A stretch of DNA of 64,000 nucleotides, from NCBI GenBank assembly GCA_947626415.1, contig CANQSA010000001.1, positions 124,001-188,000 of the forward strand, written 5' to 3'. Below, piece by piece: positions 16,647-28,440 of this stretch (position 1 is the first letter of the stretch; each line of letters starts with the position of its first letter). The notes beneath the pieces were generated by a model. That model was not told the DNA's origin. It did no database searches and worked only from the letters and a program-made list of their open reading frames with translations. The stretch is from an uncultured Lachnospiraceae bacterium. GTDB taxonomy: Bacteria > Bacillota > Clostridia > Lachnospirales > Lachnospiraceae. The translations under genes and the position numbers were made by a program.

Positions 16647-17111
16647 ATGAAAATTCAAATCAAAAGTGAACTTGTGATTGCCATTTTGATCCCGCTGGCA
16701 GTCGGTACGCTCTCAGCTCTTTTCAGCGGCAATATGACCGCTTACGCCGAACTGAAACAGCCGCCGCTCAGTCCGCCGGGCGTACTCTTTCCGATTGTCT
16801 GGACGATTCTCTATATTTTAATGGGCCTGTCCTCGTACATCATCTATCGTTCCGACGATCCGAGAAAGCAAAACGCCCTGTCGGTATATGCGCTCCAGCT
16901 GTTTTTTAATTTCTTCTGGAGTATTCTGTTTTTCAGATTTTCCTGGTACCTGTTCGCGTTTTTCTGGCTGATCGCGCTGATCGTGCTGATCATCATTATG
17001 ATCAAACGGTTTTACCAGATCGAACCAATCGCCGCTTATCTGCAGATTCCCTATCTGCTGTGGTGTCTTTTTGCCGCTTATCTGAATATTATGGTATATA
17101 TCCTGAATTAA
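16647..17111 (+). CDS. tspO: TspO/MBR family tryptophan-rich sensory protein
   Basis: A 154-residue protein with five membrane helices of the TspO family. It has the conserved PPLSPPG (about 39-45), PIVWTILYILMGLSSY and LQLFFNFFWSILFF segments. TspO proteins bind porphyrins and related ligands and may degrade or sense them; the role in anaerobes is unknown. GGAG lies nine bases before the ATG. It is one of few plus-strand genes here and is followed after 24 bases by a small membrane protein. Confidence 0.9.
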   Translation: MKIQIKSELVIAILIPLAVGTLSALFSGNMTAYAELKQPPLSPPGVLFPIVWTILYILMGLSSYIIYRSDDPRKQNALSVYALQLFFNFFWSILFFRFSWYLFAFFWLIALIVLIIIMIKRFYQIEPIAAYLQIPYLLWCLFAAYLNIMVYILN

Positions 17112-17135
17112 CAGGACAGATAGGGGGTAAATCCC

Positions 17136-17447
17136 ATGGAATTGATCGCCAACGGAACCCAGCTGATCACGGTCATAGGGCTTCTGGCTTTTACCGTATC
17201 CGTGATCACACAGGTTACCAAAGGAATCGGGTTATTCCGGCGGATCCATACACGGCTTCAGGTTCTGGTCTTATCCATTATCATTACCTTACTGGCTGCA
17301 TTCGCTTATATCGACATAAAAAATCTGGAACTGTGCTGGTATTATATCGCCGGAGCCGCTGTCCTGTCCTTCTTTGTCGCGTTCGTGGCAACCTACGGAT
17401 GGGAAAAGATCGTTGTCCTCTGGGATAAATACAGGGAAGAAAAATGA
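17136..17447 (+). CDS. Small holin-like membrane protein
   Basis: A 103-residue protein with three predicted membrane segments (about 8-28, 41-61 and 67-88) and a charged C-terminal end (WDKYREEK). The pattern resembles small phage-holin-like proteins found singly on Clostridia chromosomes, but I cannot assign a family firmly. GGGGG lies seven bases before the ATG. It follows tspO closely and is probably co-transcribed; its stop abuts the converging glycosyltransferase gene. Confidence 0.55.
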   Translation: MELIANGTQLITVIGLLAFTVSVITQVTKGIGLFRRIHTRLQVLVLSIIITLLAAFAYIDIKNLELCWYYIAGAAVLSFFVAFVATYGWEKIVVLWDKYREEK

Positions 17448-17448
17448 T

Positions 17449-18465
17449 CTAATTAAAGCCGAATATTTTCTGTGTTACCCGGTATGCGGCATTGCCAATG
17501 GCTCTGCCGGCTTTACCGGGTAAGTTCATAATAATGCCAAACAGGGACCAGCGCATTTTCCGGTACAGTCCGGGACTGATCCGCTTTAAATATCCCCACA
17601 GCTCCCGTTTTTTGCAAAGCGCCCGTTCACTGCCGTCAATGTTCAGAAAAACAGACGCGACGCACATCATCATATCCATGTACTGCAGCATATACTTATG
17701 CAGATTGGGCACAGATTTATCCGCCGCGTTATAAATGCGGAACAGCATCTTATTGACCCGAAGCTGCTGATCGATCCGTCCGACCATCACCTGCTCATTC
17801 ACGGACTGATCTGCCCGGCCGATATAATACTGATAGAGATTGACATCCAGATAATACAGATTCTTCATATAGGCAAGCGGCTGATACAAATAAATATTAT
17901 CCACATAAAAGGTATGCTTCGGAAGCCGCATCCCGGACCGGCGGACTAATTCCGTACGGTAGGTAACAGAGTGCATCAGAATATAGTGCCACTTTTTAAT
18001 GTGCAGCCGGTCATTCCAGGTAAACATCCGGTTGACAGGCAGCGCGCCGGTATAGCGCATCACCTTCTGCCTTCTGGCTCCCTGTTTGCAGTATACGTAA
18101 TTGGTGATCAGCATATCAATGGGCTTCCGTTTCTTCCACTGCGTTTCCAGCACATCCAAAACCTGCTGCAGCGCTTCGGTATCCACCCAGTCATCACTGT
18201 CTACTACTTTGAAATACGGGCAGACAGCAGCCGCAAGCCCTGCCATCAGCGCGTCTCCGTGTCCTCCGTTTTCTTTATGGATCACACGGATCAAATCAGG
18301 ATAATTGTTTTCATACTCCCTTGCGATCTGCAGGGTATTGTCCTTCGATCCGTCATCTACGATCAGAATTTCAACCCGATCGCCGCCCGTCAACAGGCTC
18401 TCGATACAATTTCGCATATAATCCTGTGAATTATAACAGGGTACTGCAAACGATATCATCTTCAT
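17449..18465 (-). CDS. Family 2 glycosyltransferase
   Basis: GT-A fold glycosyltransferase. ISFAVPCYNSQDYM at the N-terminus, ILIVDDGSKDNT and FKVVDSDDWVD (nucleotide-sugar and metal-binding acidic residues) are classic GT2 motifs. The C-terminal half is basic and contains no clear membrane segment. It is the last gene in a row with glf upstream by 34 bases. It could use UDP-galactofuranose made by Glf, but the acceptor is unknown. AAGGACT lies before the ATG. Confidence 0.88.
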   Translation of the reverse strand: MKMISFAVPCYNSQDYMRNCIESLLTGGDRVEILIVDDGSKDNTLQIAREYENNYPDLIRVIHKENGGHGDALMAGLAAAVCPYFKVVDSDDWVDTEALQQVLDVLETQWKKRKPIDMLITNYVYCKQGARRQKVMRYTGALPVNRMFTWNDRLHIKKWHYILMHSVTYRTELVRRSGMRLPKHTFYVDNIYLYQPLAYMKNLYYLDVNLYQYYIGRADQSVNEQVMVGRIDQQLRVNKMLFRIYNAADKSVPNLHKYMLQYMDMMMCVASVFLNIDGSERALCKKRELWGYLKRISPGLYRKMRWSLFGIIMNLPGKAGRAIGNAAYRVTQKIFGFN

Positions 18466-18498
18466 TTTATTTCAGTCCTTTTTTACATCGTCAATCGT

Positions 18499-19632
18499 TT
18501 AAAGAGATTCCGCCAGGCACAGCGCCTTTTCCACAATGGCGTCCATGTTATAATACTGGTACTCCGCCAGCCGTCCCAACAGATGCAGTCTCGGATACTG
18601 CTTTGCCAACTGCCGGTATCGCGCGTAAAGCGCCCGGCTTTCCGGATTTGATACCGCATAATAAGGAATCTGTCCGCGCGCTCCGGTATAGGGAGCCGGA
18701 TATTCCTTCATGATCGTAGTCCCGGCGGTCTGCTGTCCGGTCAGCTTCTTATATTCCGTAATTCGCGTAAACGCTTCGCTGACCGTATAGTTAATCACCG
18801 CTTTCGGCTGATAAGAATCCTTCGAAAAATGCTCCGTCACAAAATTTAAAGTCCGGTAAGGCAGCATTCCGAACCGAAAATCAAACAGTTCATCCACGGG
18901 AGCGGTCGCGATCACAGTCTCGCTGTACGCCTCTCCGTCAAACAAAATCCCGGCATCCTGAAAGCGGATCCTGGTTTTCGCGTCCGCTGACAGGCATACC
19001 GTAATATTTTCATGCGCCAGCATACGCCGAAAAAGAGCGGTAAATCCGTCCTTCGGCATTCCCTGATACACATCCTGAAAATAGCGGTCGTCCTCCGACA
19101 GCACGACCGGCACTCTCGCCGTCACGCCGCGGTCGATTTCCTCCGGGCGCTGCCCCCACTGTTTCATGGTATATTGCAAAAAGATATTGTCATACACATA
19201 AGCCGCGATCTGGGCGATCTCCGGATCCGGATTGTTCTGCAATTCCAGGATCGGCACCCGGCTTCCTTCTCCGTATTCCGCTGTCAGCTTCCGCTCCAGA
19301 CGTTCTGCCCTGTCTCCATAGAGCAGTCTCAGCGTATGGAAATTAAACGGCACCGGAACATACGATCCCCCGATCTTTGCTTCGACTTCATGCCGGTATT
19401 CTCTCCATTCCGTAAAACGGGAAAGAAACTCGTATACTTTTTTTGAATTTGTATGAAAAATATGCGGCCCGTACCGATGGATCAGGATTCCGTAGGCATC
19501 CTTTTCATCATAACAGTTGCCGCCCACATGATCCCGCTTTTCCAGGATCAGAACCCGTTTTCCCCGTTCCGCCAGCCGCCTGGCTGCCGTACTGCCGGCA
19601 AATCCGCACCCGATCACAATACAATCATACAT
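18499..19632 (-). CDS. glf: UDP-galactopyranose mutase
   Basis: Flavoenzyme converting UDP-galactopyranose to UDP-galactofuranose, a precursor for surface polysaccharides. The FAD-binding motif IGCGFAGSTAARRL is at residues 7-20, followed by LILEKRDHVGGNCYD and YGPHIFHT, hallmark Glf motifs. FLQYTMKQWG (about 165-174) is also characteristic. Length (377) is standard. The start overlaps the CPBP protease end by eight bases, with AAGGA inside that gene's 3' end, which indicates translational coupling. Confidence 0.95.
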   Translation of the reverse strand: MYDCIVIGCGFAGSTAARRLAERGKRVLILEKRDHVGGNCYDEKDAYGILIHRYGPHIFHTNSKKVYEFLSRFTEWREYRHEVEAKIGGSYVPVPFNFHTLRLLYGDRAERLERKLTAEYGEGSRVPILELQNNPDPEIAQIAAYVYDNIFLQYTMKQWGQRPEEIDRGVTARVPVVLSEDDRYFQDVYQGMPKDGFTALFRRMLAHENITVCLSADAKTRIRFQDAGILFDGEAYSETVIATAPVDELFDFRFGMLPYRTLNFVTEHFSKDSYQPKAVINYTVSEAFTRITEYKKLTGQQTAGTTIMKEYPAPYTGARGQIPYYAVSNPESRALYARYRQLAKQYPRLHLLGRLAEYQYYNMDAIVEKALCLAESL

Positions 19633-20479
19633 GACGTTCTTCCTTTTTTACCCCCATCCGGCTGATCCCAATACAGCAGATCGCCACAACAGCCGCTTCT
19701 CCCAGCAAAAAGAGGATAAACACAGCCGTATTGGCATATAAGACTGCTTTCATATCCGCAAGCCGCAGCAATTCCGCGGCGATATTCATCCAGATGTGCA
19801 CCAGGATCGGGGCGATCACGGTACCGTACCGGCTGTATACCCAGGCCAGCAGGATACCGACTAAAAAAGCATAGCTCCCCTGAATTAAATTCCCGTGAAA
19901 TAAACCAAATAAAAAAGCGGATCCGATCATGCCGCCCAGACTGCCGATCAGTTCCGCCAGCCGCCGAAAGACCAGTCCGCGAAACAGCAGTTCCTCCACG
20001 ATCGGAGCGAGAACAAGAACCGCAGGCAGCTGAATCCACAGGCTGCCCGAAGTCAGTCTTCCGCTTACTTCCGCATATTCCTCTACGCTGCTCTGCGGCA
20101 GATAGAGGATCCATTCGTTAATAAACTGATACGCAAGCAAATAAGCTGCTGCCGACAACGGCACCAGCCACAGATAAGAAGCCCAGCGCGTCTGCTTTGG
20201 CTCCTTGGGCGCATAGCTGCGGGAATCCCGCCGATATAAAAAGCAAAATACGGGGATTGCCGCAATGGTTGAGATAAACAGCATAAAAACAGACTGCTCC
20301 TGCATCTCCTGCAGCAAGATCTGCTGAATCTCCTGCCCCTCCTGAAACCCGTTTTTGATCAGATACCAGATCCCGATCAGCAGACCAACCAGAAATCTTG
20401 CCACAATCTGCACCATCAGATACAGAAAAACAGGATATATGACGCCCCATATTTTTCTGCCTGTGCTATACGCCTCCAT
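19625..20479 (-). CDS. CPBP family intramembrane metalloprotease
   Basis: A membrane protein with about seven to eight segments. It carries the CPBP (Abi/CAAX protease) motifs EELLFRGLVFRRL (Glu-Glu and Arg) near residue 160, the second motif GNLIQGSYAFLVG with a preceding His, and the third region ILVHIWMN. Members include Rce1-like proteases and bacteriocin self-immunity proteins. Here it sits between an atypical carbamoyltransferase and glf; no bacteriocin gene is adjacent. GAGGG precedes the ATG at 20479. Confidence 0.85.
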   Translation of the reverse strand: MEAYSTGRKIWGVIYPVFLYLMVQIVARFLVGLLIGIWYLIKNGFQEGQEIQQILLQEMQEQSVFMLFISTIAAIPVFCFLYRRDSRSYAPKEPKQTRWASYLWLVPLSAAAYLLAYQFINEWILYLPQSSVEEYAEVSGRLTSGSLWIQLPAVLVLAPIVEELLFRGLVFRRLAELIGSLGGMIGSAFLFGLFHGNLIQGSYAFLVGILLAWVYSRYGTVIAPILVHIWMNIAAELLRLADMKAVLYANTAVFILFLLGEAAVVAICCIGISRMGVKKEERHV

Positions 20480-20491
20480 ATGCCCTCTTTT

Positions 20492-21424
20492 CTACTGTTG
20501 TTCCATTAAATATACCATGACCGCCTTTTCCGCGTGACGGCGGTTCTCAGCCTGATCCAGGATATGAGGCAGATACACATCGATCACCTTCTGCGAGATC
20601 TCATAGTCCGCATGCATCGGCATATCATGCAGCACGATCGCCTTACTGCCTTCCATCAGATCCATATTTACCTGATACGGCATCATCTTCCCACAGATCT
20701 CAGCTTTTTTATCCGCATATTCCGGATTGTTGAAAAATTCCATATCCAGCCAGGTATCCGTATAAACGGCGTCCACCTGCTTCACCAGTTCCTTCACTTC
20801 ATCCCGGGTGGAATCTACCGGTACTTCATTGTAAAGTCCGGTTGCTTTCATCTTCGCGTAAAATCTGCCGTCCACGCCCATCACATTGGTAAGCGGAGTC
20901 AGTCCGTATACGGTTGCGCCCAGCTTCGTAAACAGTTCCAGCATGGAATTGAACACATTGTTCTTCGCACCGATATACAGTACTGTCGGCTGATAAGAAC
21001 CGGTCTTCTCCCGCAGAGTCAGCATATCCGCCATCGCCTGACAGGGATGGAAGGTATTGTCGCACCCGTTAATAAACGGTACCGTAGTATTCTTCGCGAA
21101 AATATCCGTGGTCTCGCTTTTCTTTAAGCGCGCCATGATAAGATCTACATTCCGCCCCAGATATTTCACTTCCGAAACCGTCTCTCCCAGTACAAAATTG
21201 CTGTCCGCCCATTTCTGGTTATAGTATGTACCGCCCAGTTCCGTAATCCCTGTCGTAAAGGACAAAAAAGTTCTGGTAGATGTTTTCTCAAATAACGTAT
21301 ACAGCTTCTTCCCCTGCAGACGGTGGCTGTATTTTTCCGGATCAGCCTTCATATCCAGCGCCATATCCAGAATTCCGATCAGTTCTTCCTTTGTATAATC
21401 TTCCAAGCTGACAAAATTTTTCAT
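20492..21424 (-). CDS. Aspartate/ornithine carbamoyltransferase family protein, atypical
   Basis: A 310-residue carbamoyltransferase-fold protein. The carbamoyl phosphate loop reads FEKTSTRTFLSF (STRTR in typical enzymes, with Phe in place of the last Arg), and HPCQAMADML matches the HPxQ motif. The amino-acid-binding motifs of ornithine carbamoyltransferase are changed: HCLP is HDMP and the SMG motif is LDM in TDTWLDMEFF. It may use a different amine acceptor, or be divergent. I therefore give no symbol. It is followed after 12 bases by the CPBP gene and probably heads an operon with glf. AGGAGAG precedes the start. Confidence 0.75.
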   Translation of the reverse strand: MKNFVSLEDYTKEELIGILDMALDMKADPEKYSHRLQGKKLYTLFEKTSTRTFLSFTTGITELGGTYYNQKWADSNFVLGETVSEVKYLGRNVDLIMARLKKSETTDIFAKNTTVPFINGCDNTFHPCQAMADMLTLREKTGSYQPTVLYIGAKNNVFNSMLELFTKLGATVYGLTPLTNVMGVDGRFYAKMKATGLYNEVPVDSTRDEVKELVKQVDAVYTDTWLDMEFFNNPEYADKKAEICGKMMPYQVNMDLMEGSKAIVLHDMPMHADYEISQKVIDVYLPHILDQAENRRHAEKAVMVYLMEQQ

Positions 21425-21471
21425 ATCACTCTCTCTCCTGTCTTTCTTTCAATCATTCTCTTCTCATGAAC

Positions 21472-21486
21472 TGTTACAGTGTAACA
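21472..21486. promoter_or_regulatory. Palindrome overlapping the carbamoyltransferase -10 box
   Basis: TGTTACA-G-TGTAACA is a perfect inverted repeat with seven-base arms. It overlaps the -10 hexamer of the promoter at 21478-21506, a typical repressor position. The regulator is unknown and is not encoded next to it. Confidence 0.55.
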
Positions 21487-21506
21487 CACTCACTTGCATA
21501 TTTCAA
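21478..21506 (-). promoter_or_regulatory. Promoter of the carbamoyltransferase-glf operon
   Basis: Minus strand TTGAAA (21506-21501), 17-base spacer, TACACT (21483-21478), about 54 bases before the start codon. Confidence 0.65.
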
Positions 21507-21678
21507 CCTTTTCTCTGCATAATTATTCAACTTTTAGTGATTCTTTTTCCTCTTTTTTTCGGAAAACCGAAAATTCACCAAATTTCTTAAAAGTTTCTGT
21601 TTCTTTTTTTTGAAAACCATTGTATAATAGATGAAGTGTGTTGATAAACGAGACTATAAAGAAAGGATACCATATATC

Positions 21679-22077
21679 ATGAGTCAGGAAAAGGTTGAAC
21701 GCTATAAGAAAGAAAAAGCAAATCGAAAGAAAGATCTGAAGAAGCAGAAACGCAAGGTCTGGATATCCCGCATTGTCGGCGTTATCTTCGCGCTTGCGCT
21801 GACTGCATTTATCGGTTGGTCCGTATATGTTACATTTATCCGGGAGAATCCCTCCGCCTCCAACGGAGAGACAGTCTCATTCTCTGAAGAAGAATTATCC
21901 TCTCTGCTTGCATCTGCTGAGACTACAACTACCAAGAACGCGCTGTTAAATGAAACGCTCGCCGCAGAAGAGACTTCGGAAGGCGATACCACCACAGCTT
22001 CCGCCTCCAACGATGACTCCACGACAGAGGCAACGACACCGGAACCGGAAGGAGATACTACGACAAACGCGCAGTAA
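21679..22077 (+). CDS. Small single-pass membrane protein with Ser/Thr/Glu-rich tail
   Basis: A 132-residue protein: a highly basic N-terminal part (about residues 5-30, KEKANRKKDLKKQKRK), one membrane helix (about 33-53, VGVIFALALTAFIGWSVYV), then an acidic low-complexity extracellular region rich in Thr, Ser and Glu (ETTTT, GDTTT, DDSTTEATTPEPEG). The tail is probably disordered and exposed outside. The longer frame from 21631 lacks a ribosome binding site; AAAGGA lies 11 bases before ATG 21679. No function can be assigned. Confidence 0.7.
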   Translation: MSQEKVERYKKEKANRKKDLKKQKRKVWISRIVGVIFALALTAFIGWSVYVTFIRENPSASNGETVSFSEEELSSLLASAETTTTKNALLNETLAAEETSEGDTTTASASNDDSTTEATTPEPEGDTTTNAQ

Positions 22078-22095
22078 CAGAATTTTGATTCCATT

Positions 22096-22141
22096 AAAAA
22101 GACAGCAGTAAGCGTATTCCTACGCTTTCCGCTGTCTTTTC
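22096..22141. terminator. Bidirectional terminator
   Basis: AAAAAGACAGC (22096-22106) pairs with GCTGTCTTTT (22131-22140), with an inner stem AGCGTA-TTCC-TACGCT. Runs of A on one side and T on the other allow it to end both the plus-strand small gene and the converging argS. Confidence 0.85.
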
Positions 22142-22208
22142 TATTATTTTTATATCTTTTTTATTGTCTTTTTTTTGACTGCCGTCCAGACGATGCGCCG
22201 CTTTTGGG

Positions 22209-23999
22209 TTACATCCGCTCCGGACATTCCATTCCCAGCAGATCTGTACAGAGCAGCAGCGCGCGCTTGGTCAGCTCAATCAGGCGGATATAACTTGCCT
22301 GCTTTCTCTTATCCTCCTCTGCCATGATCTTGTTTTCATGGTAGAACCGGTTAAATGCATTGGACAGATCGTAAATATAGGCGCAGATTTTATGCGGCGC
22401 CAACTCCTGATAGGCGCTGTCCATGGTCTCGATGATCTTTGCCATTTCCAGCTTCAGGGCCTTCTCGCTTTCACTGCCCATATCCCGGATCTCATCACAG
22501 TAGTCGTTCACATCCAGACCAGTCTCTGCATATTTATTCAGAATGGATTTAATTCTTACAATCGTATACAAAATGTACGGTCCGGTATTGCCTTCAAATG
22601 AAGCAAACCGCTCCAAATCAAACACATAATCCTTGTAGGCCTGATTGGAGAGATCTCCATACTGCAAAGCAGCGAGTCCCACTTTTCTCGCGGTCTCTCT
22701 GGCTTCCGCTTCCGGGATCTGGGAGTCACCCTGATTCTTGTGGCTCTCCTCAATCTTTCCCAATACAGCGTCGCTGACCATGGAAATCAGATTTTCCAGC
22801 CGCATCACGCCGCCGTCTCTGGTCTTAAAGGGTTTCCCGTCTTTTCCATTCATCGTACCGTGTCCGATGTGGTCAAGCCTTACCTCTTCGGAAACCAGTC
22901 CGGCCTTTCTCGCCGCCCGGAAAATCTGTACAAAGTACATATCCTGCCGTTTATCCGTGATATAAACATATTGTTTGGGATGATACAGTTCTTCCCGCTC
23001 TAAAATGGTCGCCAGATCCGAGGTCGCGTACAGAGACGCCCCATCCTGCTTCCTTACGATACAGGGCGGAATCTCCTTGGCGTCCTCCGGCTCCGCTACG
23101 TCAATGACCAGCGCGCCCTGGCTTTCATATGCCACGCCGCTTTGCTCAAACTCCGCAAGCATGCCGGGAATCCTGTCCTGTACGGTACTCTCTCCATTCC
23201 AGAGATCAAATTGTACATTTAAGTTTCGATAGTTCTTTTCCAGATCCACCACTGAAACATGCATGATATGCTGCCAGAGCGCCCGACACGCCGGATCGCC
23301 GTTTTGCAGCTTATAAGTCGCCTCATGCGCCCGTTTCGCAAATTCTTCGTCGGATTTGGAACGTAAGCTGGCAGCCGGATAGATCTCTTCCAGTTCCCCA
23401 ATGGTAAACGGGGCTTCTTTGGGATATTCTCCGGTATAGGCTTCATCAAAATATACCAGGTCCGGTTTCCGGTCACGCAGACCTTCGATCACCAGCCCCA
23501 TCTGCAGACCCCAGTCTCCCAGATGAACGTCTCCGATCACATGATTGCCCATAAATCTGCAGATCCGTTTGATACTTTCGCCGATCAGCGCCGGACGGAG
23601 ATGTCCCACATGCAGCGGCTTTGCGACATTGGCGCCGCCATAATCCACAATGATGGTTTTTGGTTCGGCTTCTTTTTCCACACCCAGCGCTTCTTCCGCC
23701 GCCATCGCATTAACAAAGCGGTCCAGAAACGCCGGACTGACTTTCAGATTGATAAAACCCGGTTTCACGGACTCCACCATGGCAAATGTACCGTCATCCG
23801 GCACCTTTGCCACTACCTCGTCCGCAATCAGAAAGGGAGCCTTTTTATACTGTTTGGCCGCTGCCATCGCGCCGTTGCACTGATATTCGCATAAATCCGG
23901 ACGGTTAGACAGACCGACCTTCCCGAATTTTGCGTCATATCCGCACGCTGCAAAGGCAGCCTCAAATTTTTCCGTCAGCTGTTCTAATATGGTTTTCAT
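22209..23999 (-). CDS. argS: Arginyl-tRNA synthetase
   Basis: Class I synthetase charging tRNA-Arg. The ArgRS signature is VDYGGANVAKPLHVGHLRPA near residues 118-137, where HVGH is the HIGH motif. The N-terminal additional domain (1-100) and C-terminal DALR anticodon-binding domain (last ~120 residues, SNAFNRFYHENKIM) are present. Length (596) is standard. Its ATG overlaps the stop codon of the upstream pyrophosphorylase by one base (TAATG), so translation is coupled. Confidence 0.96.
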   Translation of the reverse strand: MKTILEQLTEKFEAAFAACGYDAKFGKVGLSNRPDLCEYQCNGAMAAAKQYKKAPFLIADEVVAKVPDDGTFAMVESVKPGFINLKVSPAFLDRFVNAMAAEEALGVEKEAEPKTIIVDYGGANVAKPLHVGHLRPALIGESIKRICRFMGNHVIGDVHLGDWGLQMGLVIEGLRDRKPDLVYFDEAYTGEYPKEAPFTIGELEEIYPAASLRSKSDEEFAKRAHEATYKLQNGDPACRALWQHIMHVSVVDLEKNYRNLNVQFDLWNGESTVQDRIPGMLAEFEQSGVAYESQGALVIDVAEPEDAKEIPPCIVRKQDGASLYATSDLATILEREELYHPKQYVYITDKRQDMYFVQIFRAARKAGLVSEEVRLDHIGHGTMNGKDGKPFKTRDGGVMRLENLISMVSDAVLGKIEESHKNQGDSQIPEAEARETARKVGLAALQYGDLSNQAYKDYVFDLERFASFEGNTGPYILYTIVRIKSILNKYAETGLDVNDYCDEIRDMGSESEKALKLEMAKIIETMDSAYQELAPHKICAYIYDLSNAFNRFYHENKIMAEEDKRKQASYIRLIELTKRALLLCTDLLGMECPERM

Positions 24000-25225
24000 T
24001 ATAACTCTACTCCGTTTTCTTTCAGTAACGCCCGGGCAGATTCCACGGAATCGATTCCCGTCTTATTCTTGATCGGGGCAAACTCCTGATTTCTGACAAC
24101 CTCGTAAGCAACACAGTCATCCAACATCTTGATCATATCCAATACCAGCGTTTCAAATTTATAGCCGTTTGGCTTCTCCGGCTTTACCATCTCACCAGCC
24201 TCGTTCATATAGGGGATCTTCTTCTCCACAATATGAAGCGGCATTTTCTTTGACAGGATCTCTTCCAGATCCCGCACCCGGAACAAGTAATTTAAGATGA
24301 CGCCGAAATTATACGCCGGTTCTCCGTCCGCATTTTTCTCATACATCATCTGTTCGGTCAGTTCATAATATTCCACGATGGAAGGTCTGCCGTCTTCCTT
24401 ACACATAACGCCTACCTTTTCATCCGGCGCCGCTTTCCGCACTACTTTGGCGCCTACCGGATAACCGGACTGCAGGGTTGCCCCTACAAAACAGGGATCA
24501 GCCATCTTCTGCAATACATTATCCACCGCGAATACATTCAGCCATTCCACGCCCATTTTTTTGGCGTCCGCCAATACGCCGGAACGCGCCATAGAGGAGA
24601 ACCAGCCGCCGTTTCCGTTTGGAGACATGGAGATCCGGTCTTTCCCCTCCATATAGATCTTTCCGTTATAGTCTGTGGAAGGAGCCATATCCTGAATGAA
24701 GAATCTCACATATTCCCGGTTATACCCGAAGAAGCCTTTTTCTTCAAAAAATGCTCTTGTCTCTTTGTCATTTTTATCGCTTGTCATGATAAACAGCGGT
24801 ACCCAGGTATCCGCCGCTTTTACGACCTGCATCAGGTTGCGGATTACCATTTCAAAGATATAAACGTCTTTGGTGATTCCGATATTATAGACGCCCTTCG
24901 GTCCGTCTGCGCCCAGTCTGGTTCCCTGTCCGCCGGCCAGCAGTACCGCGCCGACCTTATATGCTTTGATCGCGGCAATTCCGTCCGCATAGAAGCTGTC
25001 CTTTTTCTCCGCGATCTGGTCTAACGTCACTGTTCCGCCAAGCGGCGTGATCTCGCCCCGCTTCTGTTCTTCCCTGTCCTTCAGCAGATCCAGCACACTG
25101 AGGTCCACAGCTTCGATCTGCGCAAGCAGATTTTTCTTCTGTGCATCCGTCAGCTCATCATAATACTGTAATAAATGTTCCTGACCCTTTGCGCTTAACA
25201 GTTCTTTCGCTTCCTGATAGTTCAT
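23999..25225 (-). CDS. UDP-sugar pyrophosphorylase (UDPGP type 1 family)
   Basis: A 408-residue nucleotidyltransferase of the eukaryotic-like UDPGP family, which makes UDP-glucose or UDP-N-acetylglucosamine from UTP and a sugar 1-phosphate. The nucleotide loop is LLAGGQGTRLGADGPKGVYN near residue 94, and MSPNGNGGWFSSM and EYYELTEQM occur in the central part. The motifs are close to UAP1-type UDP-N-acetylhexosamine pyrophosphorylases, but the substrate cannot be fixed by eye. It lies 14 bases after carB and overlaps argS, so it may be co-expressed with pyrimidine synthesis that supplies UTP. Confidence 0.85.
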   Translation of the reverse strand: MNYQEAKELLSAKGQEHLLQYYDELTDAQKKNLLAQIEAVDLSVLDLLKDREEQKRGEITPLGGTVTLDQIAEKKDSFYADGIAAIKAYKVGAVLLAGGQGTRLGADGPKGVYNIGITKDVYIFEMVIRNLMQVVKAADTWVPLFIMTSDKNDKETRAFFEEKGFFGYNREYVRFFIQDMAPSTDYNGKIYMEGKDRISMSPNGNGGWFSSMARSGVLADAKKMGVEWLNVFAVDNVLQKMADPCFVGATLQSGYPVGAKVVRKAAPDEKVGVMCKEDGRPSIVEYYELTEQMMYEKNADGEPAYNFGVILNYLFRVRDLEEILSKKMPLHIVEKKIPYMNEAGEMVKPEKPNGYKFETLVLDMIKMLDDCVAYEVVRNQEFAPIKNKTGIDSVESARALLKENGVEL

Positions 25226-25239
25226 TTTGACTCCTTTCC

Positions 25240-28432
<3,193 letters not shown>

Positions 28433-28440
<8 letters not shown>

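Noticed and set aside
21600..21640. TATAAT near 21624 as promoter of the small membrane protein
   Set aside because: No acceptable -35 box at 16 to 18 bases and no TGn extension.
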